From Nitrospirota bacterium (GTDB taxonomy: Bacteria; Nitrospinota; Nitrospinia; Nitrospinales; Nitrospinaceae): a stretch of 5,310 nucleotides of DNA. Below are positions 4,828-5,310 of the stretch, piece after piece. The notes beneath the pieces are model-generated. The model saw only the letters and a program-made list of their open reading frames with translations. It was not told the origin of the DNA and did no database searches. Position 1 is the first letter of the stretch; every line of letters starts with the position of its first letter. The DNA lies in the NCBI GenBank assembly GCA_030600405.1, contig JAUVMD010000122.1, positions 1 through 5,310 on the forward strand, in the 5' to 3' direction. A program made the position numbers and the translations under genes.

Positions 4828-5310
4828 ATGAAAATCACCTGCCCTAAATGTCATTCTACCTACAGGATCGATCTTCCCGGTCCTGGTGGGGCTGGTATCG
4901 ACGTCCAGTGTGGAAAATGTCTTAATATTTTTCTATTTAGTCCGGACATCGAAAAACCCGACCCCCCAGGAAGACAAGGGGGTACCTCAGTAAAATCCTG
5001 GAATTCTGATTTACCGGAAGACCACTCTACCGAACCAATACTACCACCCCAAAAGGATGAGGATCAAGAGCTTTCTGGCTCCGAAAAACAGCCTCTCCAA
5101 TCCAAAAAGCGGGCCCCCTCCTCACTGGATAAAGGCCAGGAAACCCTTGAGGAATTGGAACTGAAGCCCATTTCAGATGGCCCCGAACCAATTGAAATTA
5201 TTGTTGAAGATGAAACTCCTCAGGATTCCCTGGAAGAAAAGGCTCTGGACGATATTTGGAGTCAAGCGATACAAGAAGGGGCTCGCACGGCGGATAAATC
5301 CAAAGAAAAA
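4828..5310 (+). CDS. MJ0042-type zinc-ribbon protein with long acidic linker (3' end outside window)
   Basis: The frame is open from ATG 4828 to the window edge, 161 codons without a stop. The first ~36 residues form an MJ0042-type zinc ribbon: C5-P-K-C8 and C28-G-K-C31, with Y12-R-I in between, ready to bind one zinc. Residues 37 to about 115 are Pro-, Glu-, Asp-, Ser- and Lys-rich and look disordered. From about 116 the chain is strongly acidic (IEIIVEDE at 122-129), and a short DDIWSQAIQEG stretch (139-149) may be the start of an ordered helix or interaction motif. In this family the ribbon is often followed by a linker and then a membrane segment or other domain; nothing after 161 can be seen. 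No clear Shine-Dalgarno precedes the ATG. The function is unknown; a regulatory or scaffold role is only a guess. Confidence 0.85.
   Translation, partial: MKITCPKCHSTYRIDLPGPGGAGIDVQCGKCLNIFLFSPDIEKPDPPGRQGGTSVKSWNSDLPEDHSTEPILPPQKDEDQELSGSEKQPLQSKKRAPSSLDKGQETLEELELKPISDGPEPIEIIVEDETPQDSLEEKALDDIWSQAIQEGARTADKSKEK

Overview
The window looks like ordinary chromosomal DNA of a Gram-negative, probably environmental bacterium. Evidence for a Gram-negative cell is the membrane-anchored lytic transglycosylase and a small c-type cytochrome with an export signal. A zinc-ribbon MJ0042-type protein, a cytidylate-kinase-like ATPase and small multiheme lipoprotein-like proteins together are common in Nitrospinota and deltaproteobacterial lineages. 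That placement is inference and no gene here proves it. No tRNA, rRNA, CRISPR array, insertion sequence or phage gene was found. By eye the left half (about 1-2560) is richer in G+C than the right half.

Layout, left to right. Positions 1-204 hold the 3' end of a cytidylate-kinase-like gene (+). It is followed by a complete MFS exporter gene (290-1615, +). This gene converges, with only 16 bp between stop codons, on a two-gene minus-strand unit: def (peptide deformylase, 1990-2559) and, 4 bp downstream of it, a small uncharacterised helical protein (1632-1985). The def gene diverges across a 330-bp AT-rich intergenic region from an HU-family DNA-binding protein gene (2890-3168, +). HU has a near-consensus sigma-70 promoter and a very strong Shine-Dalgarno; both def and HU start with TTG.

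HU converges on a diheme c-type cytochrome, probably a lipoprotein (3275-3634, minus), across one strong bidirectional hairpin terminator (3210-3249). Upstream of the cytochrome, with its own promoter between them, lies a membrane-anchored SLT-domain lytic transglycosylase (3805-4500, minus). A second large divergent intergenic region (4501-4827) separates it from a zinc-ribbon protein gene that runs off the right edge (4828-5310, +). This region carries two back-to-back near-consensus sigma-70 promoters and a perfect 12-bp inverted repeat. The repeat sits in the predicted ~200-nt leader of the transglycosylase.

The genes do not form one pathway. They are housekeeping functions (N-terminal formyl removal, nucleoid packing, peptidoglycan cleavage), an exporter, and small exported or regulatory proteins. 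I see no convincing new multi-gene system. The points most worth following are the two small uncharacterised proteins (the def-coupled protein and the diheme protein) and the long structured leader of the transglycosylase gene.
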